The notes: generated by a model from the sequence alone, not told the origin. Shown: positions 48,833 to 59,151, counted from the first letter of the stretch. The stretch: DNA of 64,000 bases from Tumidithrix helvetica (GCF_965232925.1 NZ_CBDDRA010000030.1:1-64000), one strand, 5' to 3'. A program made the numbers and translations.

Positions 48833-50200
48833 TTATGGCTGGGTGTTTTGGGTTCTGGTGCGGGTTTCAGAATTGCTGGGCGTAGTAAAAGGTGTAGCTG
48901 TGTTATTAGGTGGATTGGTCGTAGGGGCTGGCGAAGCAGATTCTGTATCAGGCTTGCGGGAGGCTCCATCAAAATTTTCATAGACCACGCGGGAAACTTT
49001 GCGAATTAGCTCATTGGCTCTTTGATCGTTATTTGGACGTTTGACCAAGGCTGCCATGATGTAACGTTTGCCATTGGGCATATCGATAATGCCTGCATCG
49101 CCAACAACAGAGCCAATATCTCCCGTTTTATGGGCAATTCTAGCGCCTTCACCTAAGCCTTTGGGTAAGAGGGTATTGGTTTCTGTGAGGCGCATGATAT
49201 CCATAAAGCGATCGCGGCTGCGCGGCTTGATCAATTTGCCTTGATCGACCAGAGCTAAAACATTCACCAAGTCTTGAGAACTAATGGTATTTGTGCCCTC
49301 TAGATCGGGTAAAGGATTGCGAAGCACCGTAGTGGTTAAGCCCCAAGATTTAAACCGTTGATTGAGTGTTTCTGCCCCACCAAGGCGCTTGACGATCATA
49401 TTTGTGGCGGTGTTATCGCTGTAAATAATCATGATCTTGGCAGTTTCTAAAGCAGAAAGCTTGGTGCCTAGCGGCTGATACTGCAAACTTCCAGATTCGC
49501 CCACCCTGACATCAGAGGTCATCTCTAGCTGTTCGTCGAGCTTAATTTTGCCAGCATCGACATCCTGTAAAAATGCCACGAGGATAGGGGTTTTGATCGT
49601 ACTGGCACTGGCGATCGGCTGACTTGCCCCGATATTGACATAGTTACCGCCGTCAATATCAATCACCATGACTTGTAAGCCTAGGTCGCTCTCTTGGCTA
49701 GCGAGTTGTTTGATTTGTGACTCTAAGCCTAAGGCTTGGGTTTTGAGCAACGCAGTCGTTGTCTCTGGGGTTGGTTTTGTGGGGTCTTCGTTGAGCGTAC
49801 TGGTGGCAACTGGGCTAGGGGTGGTGTTCTTGGCGACAGAACTATTCAAAGAATGGTTGTGCCATAGGGAAATCATCGTTCCCGCAATCATGCTTAAGCC
49901 TATGCCTGCGATCGCAAAACGAGCAAACTGCCATACAACCGATCGAACCGCAGATTTCTGGGGATTGGGTCTTATCCCCGTTGGTCTATTCCCTCTTTTC
50001 GGTCTAGATTCTAGTTTTAGGTCTGGCTTGGCATCTGGCTTGAGCGATCTGCTGTTGATCGACCTTACCTTTGAATCGCTAGCTTCAGGTGCTTTGGTTG
50101 GATTGGCTAAAGCCCTACCACGTTCCTTGAGTCTACGGAGTCTAGCTTCTCGATTTTTCATTGAAAAGGTTTCTGAGGATGAAAACGTTCTTTGCTCCAC
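48833..50200 (-). CDS. PBP-A-like serine hydrolase (class A beta-lactamase fold)
   Basis: The 455-residue protein has a basic, Pro-rich cytoplasmic N-terminus (about 1-85) and one membrane anchor (about 90-112). A periplasmic beta-lactamase-type domain follows (about 160-420). The catalytic motifs are S-T-I-K in ASASTIKTPIL, SDN in IYSDNTATN, and KTG in AHKTGDIG. The Omega-loop Glu (Glu166) of true class A beta-lactamases is not recognisable where LEGTNTISSQDL lies. It therefore more likely acts as a DD-carboxypeptidase of the cyanobacterial PBP-A type. A Ser/Pro/Thr tail ends the protein. It is the last gene of the secA run. Confidence 0.75.
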   Translation of the reverse strand: MEQRTFSSSETFSMKNREARLRRLKERGRALANPTKAPEASDSKVRSINSRSLKPDAKPDLKLESRPKRGNRPTGIRPNPQKSAVRSVVWQFARFAIAGIGLSMIAGTMISLWHNHSLNSSVAKNTTPSPVATSTLNEDPTKPTPETTTALLKTQALGLESQIKQLASQESDLGLQVMVIDIDGGNYVNIGASQPIASASTIKTPILVAFLQDVDAGKIKLDEQLEMTSDVRVGESGSLQYQPLGTKLSALETAKIMIIYSDNTATNMIVKRLGGAETLNQRFKSWGLTTTVLRNPLPDLEGTNTISSQDLVNVLALVDQGKLIKPRSRDRFMDIMRLTETNTLLPKGLGEGARIAHKTGDIGSVVGDAGIIDMPNGKRYIMAALVKRPNNDQRANELIRKVSRVVYENFDGASRKPDTESASPAPTTNPPNNTATPFTTPSNSETRTRTQNTQP

Positions 50201-50228
50201 TGTGGTTCCTTTGCGCTCCTTGACACCA

Positions 50229-51161
50229 TTACCGATCTGAGAACCGATCCAAAATTGCCCAATTGATTTGCCTGATTATACCCCTAAGCATAGAAACCTC
50301 TGAACTCGTCAGGTGGGCTCGATTAAATAGCTGCCTCAGCTTTTGCATACGCCTAAAGGCTGTATGTGGGTATAAATAACCGATCTTAAGTAAAACTGCC
50401 TCAAGTTGAACGTAAAAAGCTTCTACTCGATCGAGGGGGGCAGATAAATCTGGGATTTTAGATGCGGCTATCGTTTGAGATTCATCTATGGTTGGTGACT
50501 GTACCAAATCTTCCGCCATTTGGCTAGTAGAAATTTTTGGCGATTCCCCAAGTGGGGATGCGTGTCGCCGCGCAGATTCTCTAAGACTCCGTTCTTGAAG
50601 ACTTAATTCGCTCACATGAGAATTACCAAGAAATGCAGGATTTTGCCTTGCTTCGTAAGCTAGACGCACTTCATAGCAGCAAATCGCTACCGCTTGAGCG
50701 AGGTTAAGCGAGGGATAATCATCCGACACGGGAATTCTGATCGCCCGTTGGCAATATTGCAGTTCCGCATTGCTGAGACCGCGATCCTCTGCCCCAAATA
50801 CGATTGCAGAGCGATCGACTTCCATTAACCAAGTCATGCCAAGGCGGGGATCGCTGATGGGTAAGGTTTCTGGGCTAAATCCTGCCTGTTCGCCTGTGCT
50901 GGATGTGGTGGTGATTCTGCCAGCGGTGGCGATCGCCCGTTGACAGCCGACTAGGGCGTCAGGTAAGCGATCGACAATTTTTGCTTGTGCCAAAATCGAT
51001 TTGGCACGCACTGCCATGATTTGAGCGTCATCGCTGAAGCGATCGCACCGAGGATTCACGAGCCATAGCTCCGATAGCCCCATGTTTTGCATCACCCTTG
51101 CCACAGAGCCTAGATTTAGCGCCCCTGCGGTTTCAACCAGGACGATACGAATGTTTTTCAC
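50229..51161 (-). CDS. TrmJ-like tRNA/rRNA 2'-O-methyltransferase (SPOUT family)
   Basis: This is a SAM-dependent RNA ribose methyltransferase. The 310 residues begin with IRIVLVETAGALNLGSVARV (motif 1, with the NxGxxAR-type Arg). The knot motifs IVFGAEDRGLSNAEL and IPVSDDYPSLNLAQAVAIC follow. TrmJ methylates position 32 of tRNA. The pattern is closest to that group, but the substrate cannot be proven here. A linker (about 185-235) is more variable than usual. Its start overlaps the PH-like gene by 4 bp, so it is translationally coupled. Confidence 0.85.
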   Translation of the reverse strand: MKNIRIVLVETAGALNLGSVARVMQNMGLSELWLVNPRCDRFSDDAQIMAVRAKSILAQAKIVDRLPDALVGCQRAIATAGRITTTSSTGEQAGFSPETLPISDPRLGMTWLMEVDRSAIVFGAEDRGLSNAELQYCQRAIRIPVSDDYPSLNLAQAVAICCYEVRLAYEARQNPAFLGNSHVSELSLQERSLRESARRHASPLGESPKISTSQMAEDLVQSPTIDESQTIAASKIPDLSAPLDRVEAFYVQLEAVLLKIGYLYPHTAFRRMQKLRQLFNRAHLTSSEVSMLRGIIRQINWAILDRFSDR

Positions 51162-51520
51162 GGGCTAGGAATCAGCGCTTGCAGGCGATCGCACCAAGCT
51201 TGGTGGTCGTCAATCGTAAGCACAATGCGCTTGTAATACTCGTCTTTTAGATCGAGGGTTAAAAACTTGCCATCTCGCGATTTGGTGACGTACCAAAACT
51301 CTCTACCACGCGCTGTGTAGTAAGTACCCGCCTTGATAAAGTTGGGCACAAACGAGCCTGGGGCACGAATTTCATTCCAGTTACTCTTAGGCTCAACCGT
51401 ACTGACATGGGTAATACTCGTCAGGGGAACTGCGATCGTGTTGGCAATATGCACAGCCGCCAAACGTTCCTTGACAGCAAGATGAAGTTTAAGCTGTTGG
51501 TCGATAATTTCAAGTTGCAT
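51158..51520 (-). CDS. PH-like domain protein, unknown function
   Basis: The 120 residues look like a single beta-rich domain ending in a helix (SFVPNFIKAGTYYTARGREF, then TLDLKDEYYKRIVLTIDDH and WCDRLQAL). This is the layout of a bacterial PH-like fold. No catalytic motif is seen. It is sandwiched between secA (17 bp) and trmJ (4-bp overlap), so it is co-transcribed with them, but a functional link is not evident. Confidence 0.55.
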   Translation of the reverse strand: MQLEIIDQQLKLHLAVKERLAAVHIANTIAVPLTSITHVSTVEPKSNWNEIRAPGSFVPNFIKAGTYYTARGREFWYVTKSRDGKFLTLDLKDEYYKRIVLTIDDHQAWCDRLQALIPSP

Positions 51521-51537
51521 AGGTTTTTAAGGAAAAA

Positions 51538-54327
51538 CTAAACAAACTCAGCCGTGATTTGAGGTTGGGGTTGGGGGTTAAATTCAAACAAGGAGTAAAC
51601 GACATTGCGACGAATATCCGTCATCATGTCAAGGAATAGCTCGTAGCCTTCACTCTTATATTCAATCAGGGGATCTTTTTGTCCGTAGCCACGCAAACTG
51701 ACGGCTTCTCGCAAACTCTCCATCCCTTGGAGATGTTCGCGCCATAGGGTATCAATTTGCTGCAAGATAAAAAATCGTTCGGCTTGTCGCATTAAACCAG
51801 GTTGCAGCCCTTCGATCTGAACTTCTTTGATCTCGTAGGCACGACGGACTTCTTCGCGCAGAAATGCTTGCAGTTCTGGCATAAACATCTCATCGAGGTG
51901 ATCGGGCTCAAGGTCTTGCAGTAGGTTGACAAACTCCTTGACCTTGTTGACCATGCTGACCAAATCCCATTCTTCAGGGGGGAGGTCAGGGTTAACATAG
52001 GCGGCGACGATATCATCCATCGTGCGCTCGGCATACTCAATCACGCGATCGCGTAGATCTTGCCCCTCTAGGACGCGAAAACGTTCCGAGTAAATGGCAC
52101 GACGTTGGTTGTTGAGCACTTCGTCATACTCAAACACCTGTTTGCGAATGTCGTAGTAGTGGGTTTCTACCTTCTTTTGAGCCCCCTCTAAACTCTTGGT
52201 CAAAAGCCCCGAACTAATCGGCATATCTTCTTCAACTCGGAAGGCGTTCATCATCGCTGCGACGCGATCGCCTGCAAAAATCCGCATGAGATTATCTTCG
52301 AGGCTCAAGAAAAATCTTGTAGATCCGGGGTCACCCTGCCGTCCGCAACGACCGCGTAATTGGTTATCAATGCGACGCGACTCGTGACGTTCCGTGCCAA
52401 TTACATGCAAGCCACCCAAGCGCACGACTTCGTTGTGTTCGGCACTGGTGAAGTTGTTATATTCTTGCTTGATCGCACTGCAAGCTTTACGCAGCTTTTG
52501 AATGACTGGATCGTCCGTGGGCGCTTTTTCGGCAGCAACGGCTAGTTTGTCTTCGGCTTCGAGTTCGGTGATACTTTGTTGCCCCAGTTCTTTGACGGCA
52601 AAATCTACCGCTTCTTTGAGTAATTGCTTTGCATCATCCGATAGCTCGCAGGGAAATAGGTTGGACGAAGCTTTCCAAGTTTTGGCTTTTTTGGTGACGG
52701 CAAACCCCTGAGCTTTGGCTGGGCGATTTGGGAAGAGCACCTGACTGGTATTCATCGGATCGCCATCTTCAGGAATGACAATCTGGGGCATGAAGAATTC
52801 TCTTACCTTTAAGCGTGCCATGTAGTCAGCATTACCGCCAAGGATGATGTCTGTACCGCGACCTGCCATATTCGTGGCGATCGTTACTGCCCCCTTACGA
52901 CCTGCTTGCGCGACGATTTCAGACTCCCGCTCCACATTCTCGGGCTTGGCGTTGAGCAAATTATGGGGAATTTCCAATTCAGTCAGCAACTTTGCAAGCA
53001 ATTCTGACTTTTCTACGCTGGTCGTACCAACCAATACGGGGCGACCGAGTTCGTGCATTTCTTTGCATTCCATTGCCACGGCGCGCCATTTGGCAGATTC
53101 GGTTTTGTAAACTACATCCGATAGGTCGCCACGCCCGCTCTTGCGGTTGGTAGGAATCGTGGTGACTTCTAGGTTATAGATTTTGCCGAGTTCGGCTTCT
53201 TCAGTTTTGGCTGTGCCTGTCATACCGCCTAATTTGGGGTAGAGCAAGAAGAAATTTTGATAGGTAATCGAAGCAAGGGTTTGGGTCTCATTCTCAATCG
53301 TCACATTTTCTTTTGCCTCGATCGCTTGATGTAGACCGTCGCTCCAGCGCCTTCCAGGCATGACCCGTCCCGTAAACTCATCGACAATAATCACTTCGTC
53401 GTTGCGCACGATGTAATTGACATCCCGCAAAAAGATTTCCTTGGCTTTGATCGCATTAAATACGTAGTGCGCCCAAGGATCTGCTTGATCGAAGAGGTCT
53501 GTGACACCTAAAAGCTTCTCGGCTTCCTCAAACCCTTCATCGGTGAGAATGACGTTGCGCTGTTTCTCATCGACTTCGTAATGCTTTTCTTTTTCGAGTT
53601 GTCTTGCGATCGCTGCCCCACCCATATATTTCTCAGTGGGGCGTTCGATCTGCCCTGAAATAATTAAAGGCGTTCTGGCTTCGTCAATCAGTACCGAATC
53701 AACTTCATCAATGACGCAGAAATTAAACGGGCGTTGCACGACATCCTCCATGATGGTTGCCATGTTGTCCCGCAGGTAGTCAAACCCTAATTCGCTATTG
53801 GTGGCATAGGTGATATCACAACCATAGTTGCGCTTGCGTTCCGATGGCTCCATCGAGTTTTGAATTAGCCCTACGCTTAGACCGAGATAGCGGTGAACTT
53901 GTCCCATCCACTCCGCATCCCGACGGGCGAGGTAATCATTCACGGTAACGATATGGACGCCTTTGCCAGTGAGGGCATTGAGATAACTGGGTAGTGTGGC
54001 AACTAGGGTTTTACCTTCACCGGTTTTCATCTCGGCAATTTCGCCCCGATGCAGCACCATTCCCCCTAGCATCTGCACGTCATAGTGGCGCAGCCCCAAT
54101 ACGCGGGAACCTGCTTCGCGCACGACTGCAAAGGCTTCGGGTAAAAGATCGTCTAGTTCTTCACCTTTTTCTAAGCGTTGCTTAAACTCAGCAGTCTTGC
54201 CCCGTAGAGCGTCATCCGAGAGTGCTTGAATCTCTGCTTCGAGCGAGTTAATCAAAGCTACGTCTGGACGCAACTTGTCAAGTTTGCGCTTGTTGGGGTC
54301 ACCGATGAGATTTTGAAGGTTGAACAT
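51538..54327 (-). CDS. secA: preprotein translocase ATPase SecA
   Basis: SecA is the motor that drives preproteins through SecYEG. The 929 residues contain Walker A GEGKTLVATL, DEVDSVLIDEARTPLIIS (the DEAD-box-type Walker B) and the preprotein-crosslinking region. Motif NMAGRGTDIILGG and GTERHESRRIDNQLRGRCGRQGD lead to the helical scaffold. The C-terminal zinc-binding tail of E. coli SecA is absent, as in many cyanobacteria. It is the first gene of the run with the PH-like, trmJ-like and PBP-A-like genes. Confidence 0.97.
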   Translation of the reverse strand: MFNLQNLIGDPNKRKLDKLRPDVALINSLEAEIQALSDDALRGKTAEFKQRLEKGEELDDLLPEAFAVVREAGSRVLGLRHYDVQMLGGMVLHRGEIAEMKTGEGKTLVATLPSYLNALTGKGVHIVTVNDYLARRDAEWMGQVHRYLGLSVGLIQNSMEPSERKRNYGCDITYATNSELGFDYLRDNMATIMEDVVQRPFNFCVIDEVDSVLIDEARTPLIISGQIERPTEKYMGGAAIARQLEKEKHYEVDEKQRNVILTDEGFEEAEKLLGVTDLFDQADPWAHYVFNAIKAKEIFLRDVNYIVRNDEVIIVDEFTGRVMPGRRWSDGLHQAIEAKENVTIENETQTLASITYQNFFLLYPKLGGMTGTAKTEEAELGKIYNLEVTTIPTNRKSGRGDLSDVVYKTESAKWRAVAMECKEMHELGRPVLVGTTSVEKSELLAKLLTELEIPHNLLNAKPENVERESEIVAQAGRKGAVTIATNMAGRGTDIILGGNADYMARLKVREFFMPQIVIPEDGDPMNTSQVLFPNRPAKAQGFAVTKKAKTWKASSNLFPCELSDDAKQLLKEAVDFAVKELGQQSITELEAEDKLAVAAEKAPTDDPVIQKLRKACSAIKQEYNNFTSAEHNEVVRLGGLHVIGTERHESRRIDNQLRGRCGRQGDPGSTRFFLSLEDNLMRIFAGDRVAAMMNAFRVEEDMPISSGLLTKSLEGAQKKVETHYYDIRKQVFEYDEVLNNQRRAIYSERFRVLEGQDLRDRVIEYAERTMDDIVAAYVNPDLPPEEWDLVSMVNKVKEFVNLLQDLEPDHLDEMFMPELQAFLREEVRRAYEIKEVQIEGLQPGLMRQAERFFILQQIDTLWREHLQGMESLREAVSLRGYGQKDPLIEYKSEGYELFLDMMTDIRRNVVYSLFEFNPQPQPQITAEFV

Positions 54328-54451
54328 AGCTGCTAGAGAGTTTAAATACGAAACGAACCAACTGTATTAAAGAAAATTTTGGTTTATATCCTATAGTACC
54401 CGAGGACAGTGATTGCAAAGAGTACGGATTTTGCGAAAGTCTATATTAAGT

Positions 54452-54515
54452 GGTTATCGGTTATTAGTTATCAGTATCTAGACTCACGATCCATCTAAAA
54501 ACTGACAACTGACAA
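54452..54515. repeat. short tandem-like repetitive sequence upstream of secA
   Basis: A run of GTTATC-type heptads to octads (GGTTATCGGTTATTAGTTATC, 54452 on) is followed by CTGACAACTGACAAC near 54500. Similar degenerate text (GTTAGCTGTTAGTTATTGG) recurs at about 61580-61610. This resembles the STRR-type short repeats found between cyanobacterial genes. Confidence 0.45.
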
Positions 54516-54530
54516 CTTAATAACTGTCAA

Positions 54531-57188
54531 CTACCTCAATGTCCAAACCTCATAATATCCGTTAATTTCGGTGAGAATTTGTCCGCCCACTTTGCTAGGT
54601 AAAACCCCGATCCAGCGGCGGGCGCGATTGCCAATGTCACTAAAGAGCAATCGACCTGTGGTAGTAAACACAGCCACCATCGGATAGTGACGATCGCCTA
54701 AGTCTACTTGGCTGCGATTAATTTCTAGCAACAACTCAGGTTTGTCATCTCCGTCAATATCGATCGATTGAAACGACCACTGCTGTAGTTGTTGGCTGAA
54801 ATCTTTTATGCTCAGCGATACCTGCCCCAATCTGCCAATTTCTCGGTATAGGGTGTTAATAATACTATTTGCGGTCTCTGGAGCTAGTGCCGAAAGATAG
54901 ACCATTTGGCCTCTGGTGTCAGAGATCGATCCGCCTGTGGTTACTAAGGCAGGAATGGAGCCTTTGTTTAAAGATTTTGCTAGCTCCTCATTACCCGTGG
55001 CGAGTAAGCGAATATTGCCATAGCCGTCTACCGAGAGCGACTGCGCCAACAACGAAGCTGTCAGCAATTCTTCAGGGTTTTCGGTGATTGCGATGCCAAT
55101 CCGATTATTTTGCTCTAAGCCTAAAACTTTCCAGGCAAATAAAGACGAGCGATCGATTAACTCTGGGAAAGGGGCATTTTTCCAAGTATCGCCATCTCGG
55201 GCGATCGCCACATCAATTACGTACCATGCCTGTCCTGTCAGGAGTTCAGGGGGTGTCAGTTGCCATTGTGCGCCAAGTTTACCCTTGCCTAAATAAGAAA
55301 TTGTACCTAAGAGTTGCTGGGGCTTGAGGGCGATCGGGTTTAAATCGAGTTTTTGCAATAAGGCAAGCACATCCTTTGAGTCCGCTTGTTGCTCTTTGAG
55401 CCAGCGCTCTGCTTGCCGCAATCCCTCGCGATTGAGCACAACCAACCCGCCCCAAGCTTTAACCGCAGGTGAGGGCTCTATTTTGAGTGCAGTTTGCACG
55501 CGCATCCAGATGTGCGTATCGTATTTGGCGAGCATGGCAGCAATTTTCTCAGCACTGCCTTCTGTAGATTGGATCTTTTCTAGTGCTTCTTGCCAATGAC
55601 CATCAATAATTTTGACTAAAATCTGTTCGCCAAAATCAGAAAAAGGTTGCCTGGCTTGGCTAGCTGAAAGTGTGGCATGTAGCGAAATTAGCTCGTACTG
55701 TTCCTGTACGTAAGGAGTAAAGGTTTTGCCTTTTGCTTTGAACTCTAGCTTTAGCTCGTTGAATTTGGTTAAAGCTGATGACCATAAACCAGCACTGGCA
55801 AGGGTTAAGGCATTACTGTATTTGCGAGGCAACCCTAACCCTTCATTGAGTGTCACCTGACGCAGTTGGATATAACTCTTGGATTCATGGGAAATATTAT
55901 CTTCAACTTGGAAGATCGAATAATTGGGTTCAAAATCGATGCTTTGGTTGATTACCAACTGTGATTTAGGTGCAGTCTCTTGTTCGGTATTTTCCTGCTT
56001 ACTATTGTTGTTGCCTAACGCCACTTGCCACTTAGGAAACTCACCCAAAGGGCTTACCCAGTCTTTGAGCATTACCATCGTAGGCTGTGGATCGGGGGTG
56101 TAGTTAAATACTTGCCCATACATTGTGTCATCGGTCTTCCCATAGGCTACAAACCATACGCCTTGACTGGGGGCAGTTCCTACGATCGCTTTGAGTTTGG
56201 TGAGCGGCATGCGGTTGTAGTTGAGCCTAGTGTTGACTTGGGCAGAGCGATATTTGATCAAAGGTGCTTTGACAAAGTACTCATCCAACCCAGGGGTTTG
56301 AATTGAGGTAATGAGAACTAGCTTTTCGCTGCCGCGATCGCTAATGGGGTGATACAGCCTAATTTCTCGAATCGCTTTATTTTCAGATTGGAGCACCGCA
56401 TAGATTTGCTCGCCAGTTTTGAGTTCGAGGCTATCCCCTAGGCTCAGTTGCGACTCGGCAAGTTCGGCTTTAATTTGCGAGAGGGTTTTGGGTTGATTCC
56501 ACAGTGAGGGGGTAAAGATCGGGGCTTGGGTGGAATATAGCCAACTCATCGAGAGGGGATTGGACAAAAACTGTGCGCCCAACCAGATACCACATCCTAC
56601 AATCGGGATGCTCAGCATAACAAACAGATCTGACCAGCCAATCTGACCACTAGGTAAAGGTTTCTTGGACTTTCGCTTTGGCTTTGATGTTTCATGGTGC
56701 GCCAAAGTTGGTTTGCGCTCGGTTTTTTGGTAGGGGACTAGATCGGAGGATAGATTGGGTTGTGATTCTGGCTTGGGCTTGCGATCGAGCTTTGACTTGT
56801 TTTTGGGCTCAGGCTTAAGGTCGGGCTGTGAATTAGGGGGTGGCTGCATTTGATGAGCCTTGCGATCGCGGACGCGCTTGAGTTCTCGATCTAAGAGGGA
56901 CTCGGTTCGCTGAATTTTCTTTTGAGGCTGGGTTAGGGATTGATGGGTAGATGGCGGCTGAACTTGTGGTGGGACTTTGGTCTGAATTGGGGGCTGTGAA
57001 GGATTGCGATCTGGCTCCCACTCTGTACGAATAATGCCAAGATTGTTGCTGTGGTCAAGGCTTTGATTTGCTGTGGGAATGTGATTTTGCCCATGGCGAT
57101 CGCTGAGGTCAACATTTTGTTCAGCTTGACCGTGAATTCGATCGATATTTCGATCTGGATTTTGATCTGTGTCTAGCTCTATTTCCAT
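54531..57188 (-). CDS. large membrane-anchored protein, unknown function
   Basis: The 885-residue product has a long polar N-terminus rich in Pro, Gln, Lys and Asp (about 1-185) and a single membrane helix (LFVMLSIPIVGCGIWLGAQF, about 189-208). A large extracytoplasmic region follows (about 230-885). I recognise no catalytic domain. A patch DIDGDDKPELLLEINR near the C-terminus resembles a calcium-binding FG-GAP or EF-like loop, and the end looks like a beta-rich fold. It converges with no gene and is divergent from leuA. Confidence 0.6.
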   Translation of the reverse strand: MEIELDTDQNPDRNIDRIHGQAEQNVDLSDRHGQNHIPTANQSLDHSNNLGIIRTEWEPDRNPSQPPIQTKVPPQVQPPSTHQSLTQPQKKIQRTESLLDRELKRVRDRKAHQMQPPPNSQPDLKPEPKNKSKLDRKPKPESQPNLSSDLVPYQKTERKPTLAHHETSKPKRKSKKPLPSGQIGWSDLFVMLSIPIVGCGIWLGAQFLSNPLSMSWLYSTQAPIFTPSLWNQPKTLSQIKAELAESQLSLGDSLELKTGEQIYAVLQSENKAIREIRLYHPISDRGSEKLVLITSIQTPGLDEYFVKAPLIKYRSAQVNTRLNYNRMPLTKLKAIVGTAPSQGVWFVAYGKTDDTMYGQVFNYTPDPQPTMVMLKDWVSPLGEFPKWQVALGNNNSKQENTEQETAPKSQLVINQSIDFEPNYSIFQVEDNISHESKSYIQLRQVTLNEGLGLPRKYSNALTLASAGLWSSALTKFNELKLEFKAKGKTFTPYVQEQYELISLHATLSASQARQPFSDFGEQILVKIIDGHWQEALEKIQSTEGSAEKIAAMLAKYDTHIWMRVQTALKIEPSPAVKAWGGLVVLNREGLRQAERWLKEQQADSKDVLALLQKLDLNPIALKPQQLLGTISYLGKGKLGAQWQLTPPELLTGQAWYVIDVAIARDGDTWKNAPFPELIDRSSLFAWKVLGLEQNNRIGIAITENPEELLTASLLAQSLSVDGYGNIRLLATGNEELAKSLNKGSIPALVTTGGSISDTRGQMVYLSALAPETANSIINTLYREIGRLGQVSLSIKDFSQQLQQWSFQSIDIDGDDKPELLLEINRSQVDLGDRHYPMVAVFTTTGRLLFSDIGNRARRWIGVLPSKVGGQILTEINGYYEVWTLR

Positions 57189-57305
57189 GCGCTAAAATCA
57201 AAGCACAAATAATCGCAAAAAGGAAACTACAAATCTAGTTTTTTTCTTGGACTTTTATTTTTTGTTTAGGCAGTTAAATGATTTTTATTCAACTTGTGAC
57301 CAATT

Positions 57306-58931
57306 ATGTCTACATCAGTACCTGTTTCAGAGCCAAACGTCGATCTTGACCGCGTGATTATTTTCGATACTACACTACGGGATGGCGAACAATGCCCCGG
57401 TGCCACCCTAAACGTCGAAGAAAAGCTGATCATTGCCCGTCAACTGGCTCAACTGGGTGTAGATGTGATTGAAGCAGGGTTTGCGATCGCTTCACCTGGA
57501 GATTTTGAAGCTGTCCATAAAATTGCCGAGACCGTCGGCACTGCCGATGGCCCGATTATTTGCAGTTTAGCCAGAGCGATCAAAGCCGATATTAAAGCGG
57601 CGGCGGAGGCAATTAAACCTGCTGTCCACGGACGCATTCACACCTTTATCTCTACCTCTGATATTCACCTAGAGTATCAATTGCGCAAGTCCCGTCCCGA
57701 AGTTTTGGCGATCGCCTCCGAAATGGTTGCCTATGCCAAGTCTTTTTGCGATGACGTGGAATTTTCGCCCATGGATGCCACCCGTACCGATCCTGAGTAT
57801 CTCTACGAGGTTTTAGAAGCGGCGATCGCCGCAGGCGCGACCACCTTGAATATTCCCGATACAGTCGGTTACACAACCCCCGAAGAATTTGGTGCGTTGA
57901 TTCGCGGCATCAAGCAAAAGGTGCGCGGCATCGATCGGGCGATTATCTCTGTCCACGGGCATAACGATCTAGGTTTGGCAACGGCAAATTTCCTAGAAGC
58001 TGTCAAGAATGGGGCAAGACAGCTAGAATGCGCCATTAATGGCATTGGCGAACGCGCTGGCAACACGGCTCTCGAAGAAATCGTGATGGCGTTACACGTG
58101 CGTCGTCAGTACTTCAATCCGTTTTTGGGTCGTCCTGTTGAATCAAACGCACCACTTACTAAGATCGATACAACGCAGATTCATAAAACTTCCCGCTTGG
58201 TGTCTAAATTTACGGGCATGTTGGTGCAGGCAAACAAAGCGATCGTCGGTGCAAATGCCTTTGCCCATGAGTCGGGAATTCACCAAGATGGCATTCTCAA
58301 AAATAAACTCACCTACGAGATTATGGATGCCCAATCGATCGGCTTGACCGAAAATCAACTGGTTTTAGGGAAGCACTCGGGCAGACATGCTTTTGGCGCT
58401 CGTTTGAAAGAGTTGGGCTTTGCGTTGACCGAGTTGGAACTCAACAGTGCCTTTGTGCGCTTTAAAGAAGTTGCCGACAAGAAAAAAGAGATTACCGATT
58501 GGGATTTGGAAGCCTTGGTCAATGACGAAATTCGTCAAGCGCCTAGTGCCTACAAGCTAGAGCATGTTCAGGTAAGCTGCGGCGATCGCGCCCTACCGAC
58601 AGCAACGGTGACACTGTTTACGCCCGACGGAGAGGAACTCACCGATGCGGCAGTTGGAACTGGTCCTGTGGATGCGGTTTACAAGGCGATCAACCGTCTG
58701 GTCAACGTGCCCAATCAATTGATTGAGTTCTCTGTGCAGTCTGTGACCGCAGGCATCGATGCTTTGGGTGAAGTTACGATTCGCCTCAGCCATGAAAAAG
58801 CTGGTGTTTTCTCGGGTCACTCCGCGAATACAGACATCATTGTGGCATCGGCAAGAGCATACATCAATGCTTTGAATAAGCTCCATTATGCGCTGCAAGC
58901 TGTGGCTCAAAAGGTGGATACCAAAGTCTAG
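57306..58931 (+). CDS. leuA: 2-isopropylmalate synthase
   Basis: This is the first committed enzyme of leucine synthesis and condenses acetyl-CoA with 2-oxoisovalerate. The 541 residues have the HMGL-like TIM barrel with FDTTLRDGEQCPGATL and the metal-site region HGHNDLGLATAN. FAHESGIHQDGILK completes the catalytic domain, and the C-terminal regulatory LeuA_dimer domain (about 390-530) binds leucine for feedback. Length and order match bacterial LeuA group 1. A hairpin follows the gene. Confidence 0.97.
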   Translation: MSTSVPVSEPNVDLDRVIIFDTTLRDGEQCPGATLNVEEKLIIARQLAQLGVDVIEAGFAIASPGDFEAVHKIAETVGTADGPIICSLARAIKADIKAAAEAIKPAVHGRIHTFISTSDIHLEYQLRKSRPEVLAIASEMVAYAKSFCDDVEFSPMDATRTDPEYLYEVLEAAIAAGATTLNIPDTVGYTTPEEFGALIRGIKQKVRGIDRAIISVHGHNDLGLATANFLEAVKNGARQLECAINGIGERAGNTALEEIVMALHVRRQYFNPFLGRPVESNAPLTKIDTTQIHKTSRLVSKFTGMLVQANKAIVGANAFAHESGIHQDGILKNKLTYEIMDAQSIGLTENQLVLGKHSGRHAFGARLKELGFALTELELNSAFVRFKEVADKKKEITDWDLEALVNDEIRQAPSAYKLEHVQVSCGDRALPTATVTLFTPDGEELTDAAVGTGPVDAVYKAINRLVNVPNQLIEFSVQSVTAGIDALGEVTIRLSHEKAGVFSGHSANTDIIVASARAYINALNKLHYALQAVAQKVDTKV

Positions 58932-58957
58932 ACGCCTAGTATTTTGAGATGCCGTCC

Positions 58958-58990
58958 CATGCTCAAGGAATGACTCACCCCTTGAGCATG
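58958..58990 (+). terminator. hairpin downstream of leuA
   Basis: CATGCTCAAGG pairs perfectly with CCTTGAGCATG (58980-58990) across an 11-base loop. It starts about 27 bases after the leuA stop. There is no T-run, so it may be a terminator or an RNA-stabilising stem. Confidence 0.5.
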
Positions 58991-59151
58991 TTCGTAATCC
59001 TCTCTAAATCCTGAAAACCCAATCTGGAAAGGGAATTGCATGGGTATATAGGTAGCGTAAAAAAAATCCTGCTGTAAAATGAAGGCTCCCTGCGGTGATT
59101 TCAGCATCGTCATTTCAACATAAATTTCAATACTTAAGTGCGATATTCCCT

